Positions 51,213 through 60,599 are shown, counted from the first letter of the stretch. The stretch: DNA of 64,000 bases from Halarchaeum nitratireducens (GCF_014647155.1 NZ_BMOQ01000003.1:124001-188000); one strand, 5' to 3'. The notes: a model not told the origin generated them from the sequence alone. Numbers and translations: made by a program.

Positions 51213-53000
51213 TCAACCGAGGAGGCGCGGCCCGAAGACGAGCAACAGGAGACTGACGCCCATGGCGAGACCGACGCCGGTCGTCACCGTCCGAACCGCG
51301 CGGCGTTTCTCGTCGATCGGGAGGCGCGCGATCACGGCCTCCGCGCTCGTGCGCAACAGGTGACCCCCGTCGAGCGGGAACGCGGGGATGCAGTTGAAGA
51401 ACGCGAGATTGAGGTTGATCCACCCGGTCCAGAAGAGGACGTTCGCCAGCAGGAACGTCGCCCCGCCGAGCCCCGCGAGCGCTCCCTCGACCGCGAAGAA
51501 GTTGAGGTTCCACCCGTAGAAGCCCGCGAAGTTGAAGGAGAGCGAGGGGTCAACGAGGCTGATGAACGGGAGGACGAGCGTCGCCGCGACGGCGCGGACG
51601 AACCCGGCGAGCCCGCCGTCGCCGACGTTCCCGCTCATGTAGTCGAGGTAGGACGCGGCGTCGTAGAGGTGGACCCCGAAGTCGGTGAAGGACAGTCCCG
51701 TCGTCCCGTACGTCCCGAGGACGCCCAAGTAGCCGACGTCAGCGTCGGGGCTCGCCCCGAGCGTCACCGTCCGCTCCACGGCCGAGCCGTTCACGTACGC
51801 CGTCAGCGCCACGGTGTCTCCGGGCTCGGTCCCCGCGAGCGCGGCGCTCACGTCATCGTACGTCGTGACGCGCCGTCCGCCGAGTCGTGTGATCACGATC
51901 GGTTCGCCCGTGGGGAGGTCGGTCGATTCCGCGGTCGGACCGTCGACTTGGACGACGGCGAGCGCGCCGATCGGGCCCGTCACCGTCGTCGTCTCGCCCG
52001 ACGTCCCGTTCCGCACTGTCAGCGCTGCGATCGATCGGTTCGTGACCGCGTCCGCGAACCCCGCCCGAGTGTAGACCGGGGTTCCGTTCACGGCCGTGAC
52101 GGTGTTGTTCCGCCCGATCTCCGCGAACGGCCCGGCGGTCGGCGCGGCCCGGACGAGGAGCGAGCGATTCACGGTCGTCGTCTCGCCGGACGCGAGGCCG
52201 ACCGAGACGCGCCGAGTCGCGGAGTCGGCCAGCGCCGCGTCGAATTCGGAGTTGTTGGCGATCGACTCGTTCTCCACGGAGACGATGCGATCGCCCTGCC
52301 CGATCCCCGCCTGCGCGGCCGGTGACGCCGTGAACGCGCTCCCGACCGCCGCGCCGGACGCCACGGAGATACTGCCCGCGACCGGCCCGAACAGGAGGAG
52401 GAAGACGAGCGCCGTCAGGAAGAAGTTGTTCGTCACGCCGGCCGCGAACATCCGCGCTTTCGATCCGCGCGCGGCCTCGCTCTGGCTTTCCTCGTCGGGT
52501 TCGACGAACGCGCCCATCGGTATGGCCGCGAGGAGGACGACGCCCATCGAAGAGATGTCGATGTCCTCGACGCGACAGAGGATCCCGTGGCCCCCCTCGT
52601 GGACGAGCATCCCGATCAGGAGCCCGAGGACGATCTCCGGGGCGACGTCGAGCGGCAGGAAGTCGTTGACGCCCGGGATGACGAGGACGTTTCGCGGTTG
52701 GGAGACCGGCGACGTCGCCGCTGGTGGGTTCTGCACGATGTTCAGGGCGCTCACGACGAGGAACACGAACATCGCCACGCCGACGGTCAGCGCCGCGCCG
52801 AGCCCGAGGTTTCCCCACGCCCGCCACGCCCGTTTGGGCGTCGCGATCCGATCGAGGAGCGCCCGCCCCCGCTTCGTGTGCACGGTCAGCATCGGCCCCA
52901 TCGTCCCGACGTAGTCGGGGAGGTATCCGTTCCGATCCAGCGTCGCCACTCCGATCCACACGACCAATACGGCGGCGAGGACCCACAGCCAGGCGTCCAT
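51213..53000 (-). CDS. Site-2 protease (M50 family) with PDZ domains
   Basis: This 595-residue intramembrane metalloprotease has the zinc motif HEGGH near residue 138 (MLVHEGGHGILCRVEDIDIS) and the second catalytic motif CIPAFPLDGGHLLR near the C-terminus. Two PDZ-like segments lie between them (AAQAGIGQGDRIVSVENESI and EPIVITRLGGRRVTTYDDVS). About eight membrane helices are visible. It would cut membrane-bound regulators or signal-peptide remnants. It differs from the CBS-type protease at 23.4 kb. Start: ATG with MDAWLWVLAAVLVVWIGVAT. Confidence 0.92.
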   Translation of the reverse strand: MDAWLWVLAAVLVVWIGVATLDRNGYLPDYVGTMGPMLTVHTKRGRALLDRIATPKRAWRAWGNLGLGAALTVGVAMFVFLVVSALNIVQNPPAATSPVSQPRNVLVIPGVNDFLPLDVAPEIVLGLLIGMLVHEGGHGILCRVEDIDISSMGVVLLAAIPMGAFVEPDEESQSEAARGSKARMFAAGVTNNFFLTALVFLLLFGPVAGSISVASGAAVGSAFTASPAAQAGIGQGDRIVSVENESIANNSEFDAALADSATRRVSVGLASGETTTVNRSLLVRAAPTAGPFAEIGRNNTVTAVNGTPVYTRAGFADAVTNRSIAALTVRNGTSGETTTVTGPIGALAVVQVDGPTAESTDLPTGEPIVITRLGGRRVTTYDDVSAALAGTEPGDTVALTAYVNGSAVERTVTLGASPDADVGYLGVLGTYGTTGLSFTDFGVHLYDAASYLDYMSGNVGDGGLAGFVRAVAATLVLPFISLVDPSLSFNFAGFYGWNLNFFAVEGALAGLGGATFLLANVLFWTGWINLNLAFFNCIPAFPLDGGHLLRTSAEAVIARLPIDEKRRAVRTVTTGVGLAMGVSLLLLVFGPRLLG

Positions 53001-53303
53001 CGATCCACCCTTTCCGTGCCGCACCGATAAGCCTACCCAACGACCGTCTTCGGGCTCCGGCCGCCTTCGGCGACCGCTCGCGCGCAAAGCCCGACCATCG
53101 GGAGAAGCGTCGCTTCTCCCTACGCAGCGAGCCGACGGCGACGTCGCGCACGCAAAGCCCCGCGAGCGCGACGCGCCGCGCCGTCCCGCCACCGACGCGT
53201 CCGTCTCGTCTCCCTCTCACGCCGGACGGCCACCGCCTCACCTCACCCCCTTTCTCGTTCTCGTCCGATCCCCGCCGCTCGTCCCGTCGCGCCGTCGCCT
53301 CGG
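53001..53303. repeat. Spacer with a triloop hairpin, no gene seen
   Basis: This 303-base spacer carries a perfect 9-bp hairpin, GGGAGAAGC/GCTTCTCCC with loop GTC, at 53100-53120, and a weak 4-bp one at 53062-53072. The motif GCGCAAAGCCC recurs in similar form as GCACGCAAAGCCCC near 53150. I see no open frame with normal haloarchaeal codon use. The promoter of the protease gene should lie at the low-coordinate end. Confidence 0.6.
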
Positions 53304-53978
53304 TCAGCCCGCACCACCGTCCGATCCGTCCGCCGTCCCGTTCGGCCTTCTTCCCGTCTCGTCGCGCTCCTCGTCGTTCTCGCGCTCCGTCTCGTCGAGG
53401 TACTTCGAGACGTCGCTCGCGCCGGTAGTGCTGTTTCCGAACCCGGCCGACAGGACGCGGGTGAGCGCATCCTCCGCCGTTTCGCCGGTCTCGATGACGT
53501 CCTCGGGCTCGACCTCGACGACGTAGCCCGAGGTGATGTTCGGCGACGTCGGGATGAAGAGGATCTCGCGGCCGTCGGGGGCGCGCTGTCCCGTTCGGAA
53601 GGCGGTCATCCGCATCCCGTCCCAGGGTTCGACCTTCACGGGCTTCTGGAACTCCTCGGTGCCGTTCAGCGCCGTCTCGACGGCCATCTTCGAGGCGTTG
53701 TAGACGATCCGCAACCCCGGGAGGCGATTGATCACGTCGTCGAGGCGGTCCTCGAGGAACCGTCCGAGCGCCGTCCGCATCAGGTACCCGACGGCGAACA
53801 CCACGAGGACGAAGACGACGAGCGTCAACAGCACCGCGAGGTACGGGTTCCGGATCTGCGTCGCGATCAGCGCCACGCTCGCCAGCGATCCGAACACCCA
53901 GTAGATGATGTAGAGCGTGACGAGGACGGGGATGATGACGATGAGCCCACTCGCCGCGTCCCGCTTCCACGAACTCAT
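53304..53978 (-). CDS. DUF502 family membrane protein
   Basis: This 224-residue protein has two membrane helices (SGLIVIIPVLVTLYIIYWVF and YLAVLLTLVVFVLVVFAVGY) and the family core VINRLPGLRIVYNASKMAVE with REILFIPTSPNITSGYVVEV. An acidic cytoplasmic tail follows (EDALTRVLSAGFGNSTTGAS onward). DUF502 proteins are found in bacteria and archaea with no firm role. The ATG at 53978 starts directly before the first helix. Confidence 0.9.
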   Translation of the reverse strand: MSSWKRDAASGLIVIIPVLVTLYIIYWVFGSLASVALIATQIRNPYLAVLLTLVVFVLVVFAVGYLMRTALGRFLEDRLDDVINRLPGLRIVYNASKMAVETALNGTEEFQKPVKVEPWDGMRMTAFRTGQRAPDGREILFIPTSPNITSGYVVEVEPEDVIETGETAEDALTRVLSAGFGNSTTGASDVSKYLDETERENDEERDETGRRPNGTADGSDGGAG

Positions 53979-54104
53979 TGTCGAAACGATGCGAGAGGAA
54001 CGGGGATAAACGTCTAGCGTCGGCGGCCGTCGCTGATTCCCTACCGCCCCACCGCCCACGGCGAGACATAAGCCGTTAAGCACCCGGCGACGCACCGACG
54101 AGCC

Positions 54105-54653
54105 ATGCACCCAGTCGAGGCCGTCGTCGTCGCGTTCTGGACGATGCTGCCCGCGTACGTCCCGAACAACGCGGCCGTCCTCGCCGGCGGCGGGCGCCCC
54201 ATCGACGGCGGGCGGACGTGGCGCGACGGCAATCGGATCCTCGGCGACGGGAAGACGTGGCGCGGCACTCTCTTCGGCACGCTCGCCGGCGCGGCGCTCG
54301 CGCTCGCCCTCGACGCCGTCGCGCCGACCGTCGCCGGAGCCGTCGGCACCGCCCTCCCCGGATTCCCGCCGGTCGTCGCCCTCACCCTCCCGTTCGGCGC
54401 GATGCTCGGTGACGTCCTCGCGTCCTTCCTCAAACGCCGCTCGGGCCGCGAGCGCGGCTCCGCCTTCCCCCTCCTCGACCAGCTCGATTTCGTCGTCGTC
54501 GCCCTCGCGCTCACGGCCGTCGCCGCGCCCGGGTGGTTCCGCGATACCTTCACGCTCACCGTCGTCGTCGTCGTGCTGGTGTTGACGCCCGTGCTTCACG
54601 TCCTCACGAACGGCGTCGCGTACCTCCTCGGGCTGAAGGACGAACCCTGGTGA
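54105..54653 (+). CDS. carS: CDP-archaeol synthase
   Basis: This 182-residue integral membrane enzyme transfers CMP from CTP to digeranylgeranylglyceryl phosphate, the step that activates archaeal lipids for polar head-group addition. It shows the family pattern [38 protein letters not shown] near residue 41, and [20 protein letters not shown] near 102. [15 protein letters not shown] follows. About five helices are visible. It is followed by pyrE with an 81-base gap. Confidence 0.94.
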   Translation: MHPVEAVVVAFWTMLPAYVPNNAAVLAGGGRPIDGGRTWRDGNRILGDGKTWRGTLFGTLAGAALALALDAVAPTVAGAVGTALPGFPPVVALTLPFGAMLGDVLASFLKRRSGRERGSAFPLLDQLDFVVVALALTAVAAPGWFRDTFTLTVVVVVLVLTPVLHVLTNGVAYLLGLKDEPW

Positions 54654-54734
54654 GCGACGCGTCGCGGCGAGCGGATGAGGGACGTCCCGCGACCGATCGC
54701 GTCGTTTATCGGCCTCGCCGCCTCTCTTCGGGTA

Positions 54735-55262
54735 ATGACGGACGACGAGCTCATCGCGGCTCTGCAGGACGCCGACGCAGTCCAGTACGGCGAGTTCGAA
54801 CTGTCGCACGGCGGCACCTCCGAGTATTACGTCGACAAGTACCTCTTCGAGACCGACCCGCGCTGTCTGCGCCTCATCGCGGAGGCGTTCGCCGAGCGGA
54901 TCGACGCGGACGCGAAACTCGGCGGCGTCGCCCTCGGCGGGGTGCCGCTCGCCGCCGCGACGGCCGTCACCGCGGACGTGCCGTACGTCATCGCGCGCAA
55001 GAAGGCCAAGGAGTACGGCACCGCGAACCGGATCGAGGGCCGCCTCGCGGACGGCGAGGAGGTCGTCGTCGTCGAGGACATCGCCACCACGGGCCAATCG
55101 GCCGCCGACGCCGTCGAGGCACTGCGCGACGCCGGTGCGGAGGTGAACCGCGCACTCCTCGTCGTGGACCGCGAAGAGGGCGGCGAGGAACGCCTCGCCG
55201 AACACGGCGTCGAGATGGAGGCGCTCGTCACCGCGAGCGACCTGCTCGACGGCGATCGGTAA
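54735..55262 (+). CDS. pyrE: Orotate phosphoribosyltransferase
   Basis: This 175-residue enzyme joins orotate and PRPP to give OMP in pyrimidine synthesis. It has the segment [20 protein letters not shown], the substrate loop [19 protein letters not shown], and the PRPP loop [20 protein letters not shown] near residue 117. The ATG at 54735 ([11 protein letters not shown]) was preferred to an upstream in-frame ATG. The length is normal for archaeal PyrE. Confidence 0.94.
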   Translation: MTDDELIAALQDADAVQYGEFELSHGGTSEYYVDKYLFETDPRCLRLIAEAFAERIDADAKLGGVALGGVPLAAATAVTADVPYVIARKKAKEYGTANRIEGRLADGEEVVVVEDIATTGQSAADAVEALRDAGAEVNRALLVVDREEGGEERLAEHGVEMEALVTASDLLDGDR

Positions 55263-55426
55263 CTCCTCCTCGCGACGAGCGCGACGGCGGGACAGCCCCC
55301 CGTCGGCCGCGCCACGACGCCGTCCTCGACGGCCGCGCACGTGTGACTACACGTTTGCGCAACACTGTCTCTTTCCAGTTGCACTCGATTCGAGATATTC
55401 ATACCTCTGTAATCGTGACTAGGTGT

Positions 55427-56140
55427 ATGAACCGTGCAGAGAAGGCCGCCCTCCAACTGCAGGCCGTCTCCGTCCTGCGGACCCTGAAGGAGACGCGTAC
55501 GTACGACGAACTCGCCGCGGAGACCGGTCTCCCGGCGGGCGACCTGAACCGCTACGTGAACGGCCACGTGCTCCCGAGCGCCGACCGCGCGCGCGCCGTC
55601 GTCTCCGAGGTCGGTGAGCGCGTCCTCCGCGACGAACTCGCGGAGCGCGTCCGCCTCGACGACGAGGGGTACGTGGACAACTCCGACGTCGTCTTCGATC
55701 AGGCATTCCTCGACCTCGTCGCGCCCGTCGCCGCCGAGTCGTTCGACTTCGAGCGGCCGGACGTCGTCCTCACCGCCGCGACGGACGGCATCACGCTCGC
55801 CGCCGCGCTCGCGTCGTACTACGACGCGCGTTGCGCGTACGCGAAGAAGTCGAAGGAGACCGCGGTCGACGAGTTCATCGAGGCCCGCCAGCGCCTCCAG
55901 TCCGGTATCGAACTCACCTACTACCTCCCCGCGTCCGCTGTCGACGCGGGCGAGTCGGTGCTCGTCGTCGACGACCTCATCCGATCCGGCGAGACGCAGG
56001 AGCTCCTCCTCGATATCGTCGCGGCCGCCGAGGCCGACGTCGCGGGCGTCTTCGCGCTCATCGCCGCCGGCGACGAGGGGATCGAACGCGCCCGGACCCG
56101 CACCGACGCGCCGACGGGCGCGCTCGCCGAACTCGACTGA
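55427..56140 (+). CDS. HTH plus phosphoribosyltransferase-type regulator
   Basis: This 237-residue protein has an N-terminal helix-turn-helix-like region (ETRTYDELAAETGLPAGDLN; RYVNGHVLPS) and a type I phosphoribosyltransferase domain with the PRPP loop SVLVVDDLIRSGETQELLLD near residue 181. The layout recalls PurR or GfcR-type regulators, which bind PRPP or nucleobases and control transcription. The NCS2 permease downstream suggests purine or pyrimidine uptake as its target. It could also be a salvage enzyme. A TATA-like GATATTCATA lies 25-34 bases before the ATG. Confidence 0.8.
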   Translation: MNRAEKAALQLQAVSVLRTLKETRTYDELAAETGLPAGDLNRYVNGHVLPSADRARAVVSEVGERVLRDELAERVRLDDEGYVDNSDVVFDQAFLDLVAPVAAESFDFERPDVVLTAATDGITLAAALASYYDARCAYAKKSKETAVDEFIEARQRLQSGIELTYYLPASAVDAGESVLVVDDLIRSGETQELLLDIVAAAEADVAGVFALIAAGDEGIERARTRTDAPTGALAELD

Positions 56141-56263
56141 CTGCCTTATTTTTCGGCACGTTCGTGTCGAACGAGATGACCGAGACGCCTGATACCCACA
56201 GTGTCGTGCAACCCAGGTGGTAACAGTTAAGTCCGCACGACGGGGTATCCACGGACGTACCGC

Positions 56264-57712
56264 ATGGGGTTCACCGATACACTCGCGGCGTACTTCGGTT
56301 TCGAGGAGCACAACACCGACCTGCGCACGGAGGTGGTCGCCGGCATCACGACCTTCCTCGCGATGTCGTACATCGTCGTCGTCAACCCGTCGATCATGAC
56401 GCAGGTCACGGCCGACGGCGAGGTCGTCAAACCCGGCGTCGCGCTCGCCGGCTACAGCCACGACCAGACCGTCCAGATGTTGGCCGTCGTCACGCTCCTC
56501 GCGTCGGCGATCGCGATGCTCGTGATGGCGTTCTACGCGAACCGGCCGTTCGGGCTCGCGCCCGGTCTCGGGCTCAACGCCTTCTTCGCGTTCACCGTCG
56601 TCGGCACGCTCGGCGTCCCGTGGGAGACGGCGCTCGCCGCCGTCGTCGTCGAGGGCCTCGTCTTCATCCTCCTCACCGCCGTCGGCGCCCGCGAGTACGT
56701 CATCAAGCTGTTCCCCGAACCCGTGAAGTTCGCCGTCGGGACCGGGATCGGTCTCTTCCTCGCCATCATCGGTCTGCAGGCGATGGGCGTCGTCGCCGAC
56801 GACCCCGCGACGCTCCTCACGCTCGGAAACCTCGCACAGAACCCCGTCGCCGTCCTCGCGCTCGTCGGCCTCTTCTTCACCCTCGCGCTCTACGCCCGCG
56901 GCGTCACGGGCAGCATCATCATCGGCATCCTCGTCACCTCCGCCGCGGGCGCCGTGCTCACGCTCATCGGCGTCGTCAGCCCCGGCGTCCTGATCGGCGA
57001 TTTCGTCCAGCAGGGCGGCATCGCCGCGAGCGAACTGCCGCAGGCGCAGTACGACATCGGCCCGCTCGTCGGCGCGTTCCTCCGCGGCTTCGCGAACGTC
57101 GAGGCCTTCAGCTTCGCGCTCATCGTCTTCACGTTCTTCTTCGTCGACTTCTTCGACACCGCGGGGACGCTCGTCGGCGTCGGACAGGCCGGCGGCTTCC
57201 TCGACGAGGACGGTGACCTCCCCGACGCCGACCGGCCGCTGATGGCGGACGCGGTCGGCACGACGATCGGCGGGATGCTCGGCACCTCGACCGTCACGAC
57301 GTATGTCGAGTCCGCGACCGGCGTCGAGGAGGGCGGCCGGACGGGCATGGTCGCGCTCGTCGTCGCTGTCCTGTTCCTCCTCTCGCTCGCCGTCGTCCCG
57401 CTCGCGGCCGCGATCCCGCAGTACGCGAGTCACATCGCCCTCGTCGTCGTCGCCATCCTGATGCTCTCGAACGTCACCGCGATCGACTGGGACGACCTCA
57501 CGCACGCGATCCCCGCCGGCCTCACGATCCTCGTGATGCCCTTCACTTACTCCATCGCGTACGGCATCGCCGCCGGCATTATCGCCTACCCCGTCGTCAA
57601 GACCGCCGTCGGGGACGCCGCCGAGGTCCGTATCGGTCAGTGGCTCCTCGCGCTCGCCTTCCTCGTCTACTTCTTCGTCCGCACGAGCGGCGTCCTCCAG
57701 ACTGCAGTCTGA
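56264..57712 (+). CDS. NCS2-family nucleobase permease
   Basis: This 482-residue transporter has about 13 membrane helices. The family features include MGFTDTLAAYFGFEEHNTDL, the substrate segment FAPGLGLNAFF-like GLAPGLGLNAFFAFTVVG near residue 98, and DFFDTAGTLVGVGQAGGFLD near 293. This matches the AzgA/guanine-adenine branch more than the UraA branch. It should take up purines with protons. A TATA-like AGTTAAGT lies 32-39 bases before the ATG. It probably has its own promoter; the regulator upstream ends 123 bases before it. Confidence 0.92.
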   Translation: MGFTDTLAAYFGFEEHNTDLRTEVVAGITTFLAMSYIVVVNPSIMTQVTADGEVVKPGVALAGYSHDQTVQMLAVVTLLASAIAMLVMAFYANRPFGLAPGLGLNAFFAFTVVGTLGVPWETALAAVVVEGLVFILLTAVGAREYVIKLFPEPVKFAVGTGIGLFLAIIGLQAMGVVADDPATLLTLGNLAQNPVAVLALVGLFFTLALYARGVTGSIIIGILVTSAAGAVLTLIGVVSPGVLIGDFVQQGGIAASELPQAQYDIGPLVGAFLRGFANVEAFSFALIVFTFFFVDFFDTAGTLVGVGQAGGFLDEDGDLPDADRPLMADAVGTTIGGMLGTSTVTTYVESATGVEEGGRTGMVALVVAVLFLLSLAVVPLAAAIPQYASHIALVVVAILMLSNVTAIDWDDLTHAIPAGLTILVMPFTYSIAYGIAAGIIAYPVVKTAVGDAAEVRIGQWLLALAFLVYFFVRTSGVLQTAV

Positions 57713-57983
57713 GGCGGACTGTCGCTGCTTTTTCGCTTGCCGGATTCTAACTCGATAACGCGCTCGTGGGCTGAGAGTAACAGACGCTGCTTAGCGCAGC
57801 CGTCGCGGCTGTCGCGTGCGGGTTCGATACTGTACCGCGAGCCGTCGGCTCGCGGGAGATTTTCACCCATGTTTTTGCGGGGACGGGTGCGCTCCGCGTC
57901 GTTCGAAAGGCGCGTCGCGCCTTTCGTGATGACGAGAGAGCGAAGCTCTCTCGAACCACACCCGACTCGGAAAAAGATGGAAA
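57713..57983. repeat. Spacer with four triloop hairpins
   Basis: Four perfect hairpins with three-base loops lie here: 57797-57811 (6-bp stem, loop TCG), 57835-57855 (9 bp, CCGCGAGCC/GGCTCGCGG, loop GTC), 57904-57926 (10 bp, CGAAAGGCGC/GCGCCTTTCG, loop GTC) and 57933-57953 (9 bp, CGAGAGAGC/GCTCTCTCG, loop GAA). A T-run (GCTTTTTCGC) near 57727 may end the permease message. I see no protein gene. Confidence 0.8.
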
Positions 57984-58054
57984 TGCACCGGCCGGGAATT
58001 GAACCCGGGCTATGAGCTTGGGAAGCTCATGTCCTACCACTAGACCACCGGTGC
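57984..58054 (-). tRNA. tRNA-Gly (CCC)
   Basis: Read on the minus strand, the acceptor stem GCACCGG pairs with CCGGTGC, followed by discriminator A. The anticodon stem TGAGC/GCTCA encloses TTCCCAA with anticodon CCC. The T-arm has GTTCAATTC. CCA is not encoded and no intron is visible. Confidence 0.94.
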
Positions 58055-58181
58055 GCTCGCGTCCCGTGCGTCACAGCGTAGTCCGCTCTCCCACTTGAAC
58101 GTAGCGTTTCGATACTGGACGCGCGTCCACCGTTTCGCGTCGGCGAGTGGGTTTTAGTCGTCGCCGGGTGTAGGGTCGCGT

Positions 58182-58991
58182 ATGTCCGACATCGAGCCGC
58201 TCGACTTACAGTTCTCGGAGAAGGAACTCGACGCACAACGCGCTCACATCGAGACGTTCATCGAGGGGCAACTGGCGGACGCGAACGCCGAGCGCGCGGT
58301 CATCGGGCTCTCGGGCGGCGTCGACTCCACGACGACGGCGTACCTCGCGGTCGAGGCCCTCGGCGCGGAGAGCGTCCACGGCCTCGTGATGCCGGGCGAG
58401 GTGAGCGACGCGGACAACATGAGCGATGCCGAACGCGTCGCCGAGACGCTCGGGATCGAGTACGACGTCCTCGAGATCAACCCGATCGTGGACGAGTTCC
58501 TCGACGCCGTGCCGGAGGCGGAGGGCGATCAGATCGCGGTCGGGAACGCCCGCGCGCGCTCGCGGGCGGTGTTGCTCTATCTCGTCGCGAACCACGAGAG
58601 CGGGCTCGTGCTCGGGACGGGGAATCGCACGGAGGCGGCGATCGGCTACTTCACGAAGTACGGCGACGGGGCGGTCGACTGCCACCCGCTCGGCACGCTG
58701 TACAAACAGCAGGTCCGGCAGCTCGCCGCCGACCTCGGCGCGGCGACGGACCTCGTCGAGAAGACGCCGACCGCGGGTCTCTGGGCGGGGCAGACCGACG
58801 AGGAGGAGATCGGGATGGACTACGACACGCTCGACGCCGTCATCGCGCTGACGATCGACGGGAGCGTCCCGCCCGCCGCCACCGCGGAGATCGCGGACAC
58901 GACGATCGAGAACGTCGAGCACGTTCGGGACCTCCACGCGGCGAGCGAGCACAAGCGCCACGTCCCGCCCGCGCCCGACGCGCTCTTCTGA
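58182..58991 (+). CDS. nadE: NAD+ synthase
   Basis: This 269-residue ammonia-dependent NAD synthetase amidates nicotinic acid adenine dinucleotide using ATP. It has the PP-loop IGLSGGVDSTTTAYLA near residue 41, the conserved NARARSRAVLLYLVANHESG near 126, and GTGNRTEAAIGYFTKYGDGA with VDCHPLGTLYKQQVRQLAAD. TPTAGLWAGQTDEEEIG is also typical. No glutaminase domain is fused. The ATG at 58182 starts MSDIEPLDLQFSE. Confidence 0.95.
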   Translation: MSDIEPLDLQFSEKELDAQRAHIETFIEGQLADANAERAVIGLSGGVDSTTTAYLAVEALGAESVHGLVMPGEVSDADNMSDAERVAETLGIEYDVLEINPIVDEFLDAVPEAEGDQIAVGNARARSRAVLLYLVANHESGLVLGTGNRTEAAIGYFTKYGDGAVDCHPLGTLYKQQVRQLAADLGAATDLVEKTPTAGLWAGQTDEEEIGMDYDTLDAVIALTIDGSVPPAATAEIADTTIENVEHVRDLHAASEHKRHVPPAPDALF

Positions 58992-59066
58992 GGCGCGAAA
59001 ATGGACGTGCGGCGGGCGTCCGTGCTTTCCAAAGGCCTTTGCCGTTCGCCGGGCTACGTCGAACCG

Positions 59067-59732
59067 ATGGAAGAGGCCGAGCAGGCTCGGGCCGCCGCAC
59101 GTGAGGCGGTCCGGGACGTCGAACCGTCCGACCTCCAGCGCGCGATGGCCGACCGACTCGCTCAGTGCTCGGTCGTCCCGGGCGCGCTCGTCTTCCTCGC
59201 GGCGAACGCGACGCCCGGCCACACGGGCGACCGACTCGCGGAGCGCGCCGCTGGCGTCCAACTCGTCTACGAGGGACTCGTGCTCACCCGCGACCTCGTC
59301 GAGACGGTCCCGTGGACGGGCGACGAAACGGACACGCCCGCCGACCTCGACGTCCTCGCCGCGGACGTGCTCGTCGCCAAGGGCTTTCGCCTGCTCGCGC
59401 GCACTGAGGCCGCCGACGCGGCCGTCCGGACCGTCCGGGAGTTCGGCCGCGAGCGGACGGACGTGCAGGCGGGGCGCGAGTCGACGACGCGCTCGCTCGA
59501 AGCCTCCGTCTTCGACCTCGCCGTCGTCGCGGGCGCGAGCGCCGTCGGCGCCGACGTCCCGCTCGGTCTCCGACAGTACGCGGTCGGTCTCGCTGATTCG
59601 TGGGGTGAGCGCCCGCTCGGCTCCCCCGCGGAAGTCCTCCCGGAGCGCCCCGCGGACGTGATGGCGCGCGTCGCCGGCCCGTCCGCGCCCGAGAGCGACG
59701 ACGCCGTCCGCCCCTCCGCGACCGATCACTGA
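59067..59732 (+). CDS. Haloarchaeal helical protein (DUF7114-like)
   Basis: This 221-residue all-helical protein begins MEEAEQARAAAREAVRDVEP, followed by GVQLVYEGLVLTRDLVETVP and DLDVLAADVLVAKGFRLLAR. The helix pattern resembles that of isoprenoid synthases, but the Asp-rich DDxxD motifs are missing, so it would be a non-catalytic relative at most. The family number is from memory and the function is unknown. It follows nadE by 75 bases. Confidence 0.7.
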   Translation: MEEAEQARAAAREAVRDVEPSDLQRAMADRLAQCSVVPGALVFLAANATPGHTGDRLAERAAGVQLVYEGLVLTRDLVETVPWTGDETDTPADLDVLAADVLVAKGFRLLARTEAADAAVRTVREFGRERTDVQAGRESTTRSLEASVFDLAVVAGASAVGADVPLGLRQYAVGLADSWGERPLGSPAEVLPERPADVMARVAGPSAPESDDAVRPSATDH

Positions 59733-59797
59733 CGGGTCGCCCTCTCCGACTCGAATCGAAACCCCTAAAGTCGAAACCGGGCTACGGAAGAGTGCCT

Positions 59798-59869
59798 GCC
59801 TGGGTAGCTTAGCGGTAAAGCGCGTCCTTGGTAAGGACGAGACCCCGGGTTCAAATCCCGGCCTAGGCT
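59798..59869 (+). tRNA. tRNA-Thr (GGT)
   Basis: The acceptor stem GCCTGGG pairs with CCTAGGC (one G-T pair), followed by discriminator T. The anticodon stem CGTCC/GGACG encloses TTGGTAA with anticodon GGT. The D-arm holds TAGCTTAGCGGTAAAGC and the T-arm GTTCAAATC. CCA is not encoded. Confidence 0.95.
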
Positions 59870-59897
59870 CTTCTCCTTCCCCTTCCTCTTCGCCGAG

Positions 59898-60599
59898 TCA
59901 CGCTTCCCGCGGCGTCGCACGCGTCGCGGTGGCTTTGAACGACGCGACGATCGAGGCCCCTTCTTCGACGTCGAGGCGTTCGACGCTCGTCGCCGTGAGC
60001 AGCGCGTCGATCGGCGTCCCCGCGCCGATGTCGACGGCGACGCGGACGACCGCGTCACCGCGCTCGACGGCCGTGACGACGCCCTCGAAGCGGTTGCGCG
60101 CGCTCGTGGCGTCGGCGGCCGGCGACGCGTCCGGGTCGTGGAGGGTGACGGCGTCGCCGCGGACGCTCACTTCGACGCGATCGGTGTCCGGTGGGACGAG
60201 CGCGCGGATCGCACCCGCCTCGGTGTCGACGACGCCGAGCTCGCCCGTCCGGTCCGTGACGGTCCCGTCGAGGACGGCTACCGTCGTCTCGGCGATGGCG
60301 GCGTAGCCCGCGCGGAGGCGCTCGAAGCGCGCGACGAGGGCGCGACCGTCGTCGGTGAGCGTCGTGCCGCCGCCGCCGGGGCCGCCGCGCGTTCGCTCGA
60401 CGAGCGGCCCGAAAGCGTTCTCCAAGTCGTCGAGTCGCTCGTGAGCGCGCGAGTAGGAGCGACCGAGGCGGTCGCTCGCGGCGTTCAGCGATCCCGTGGC
60501 GTCGATCGCGCGCAGGAGGGCGGCATCGCGCGCGCCGAACGCCACGTCGTCGGCGCGGAGGCTGGCGTCGAAGCCGGCGTCGGCGTCCATATCGACCAT
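59898..60599 (-). CDS. ModE-like transcriptional regulator with TOBE domain
   Basis: This 233-residue protein has an N-terminal winged helix (ARDAALLRAIDATGSLNAAS; LGRSYSRAHERLDDLENAFG) with the ModE-type glycine-rich wing RGGPGGGGTTLTDDG. One TOBE/Mop-like domain follows (RNRFEGVVTAVERGDAVVRV; IDALLTATSVERLDVEEGAS). Such proteins bind molybdate or tungstate and repress transport genes. It is divergent from the ABC transporter operon across 51 bases, so it is likely to control that operon. Start: ATG at 60599; an ATG three codons later is equally possible. Confidence 0.87.
   Translation of the reverse strand: MVDMDADAGFDASLRADDVAFGARDAALLRAIDATGSLNAASDRLGRSYSRAHERLDDLENAFGPLVERTRGGPGGGGTTLTDDGRALVARFERLRAGYAAIAETTVAVLDGTVTDRTGELGVVDTEAGAIRALVPPDTDRVEVSVRGDAVTLHDPDASPAADATSARNRFEGVVTAVERGDAVVRVAVDIGAGTPIDALLTATSVERLDVEEGASIVASFKATATRATPREA

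Noticed and set aside
56176-56223. 15-codon frame (MTETPDTHSVVQPRW) upstream of the permease
   Set aside because: It could be a leader peptide, but it ends before the likely TATA element of the permease gene, so it would not be on that message.
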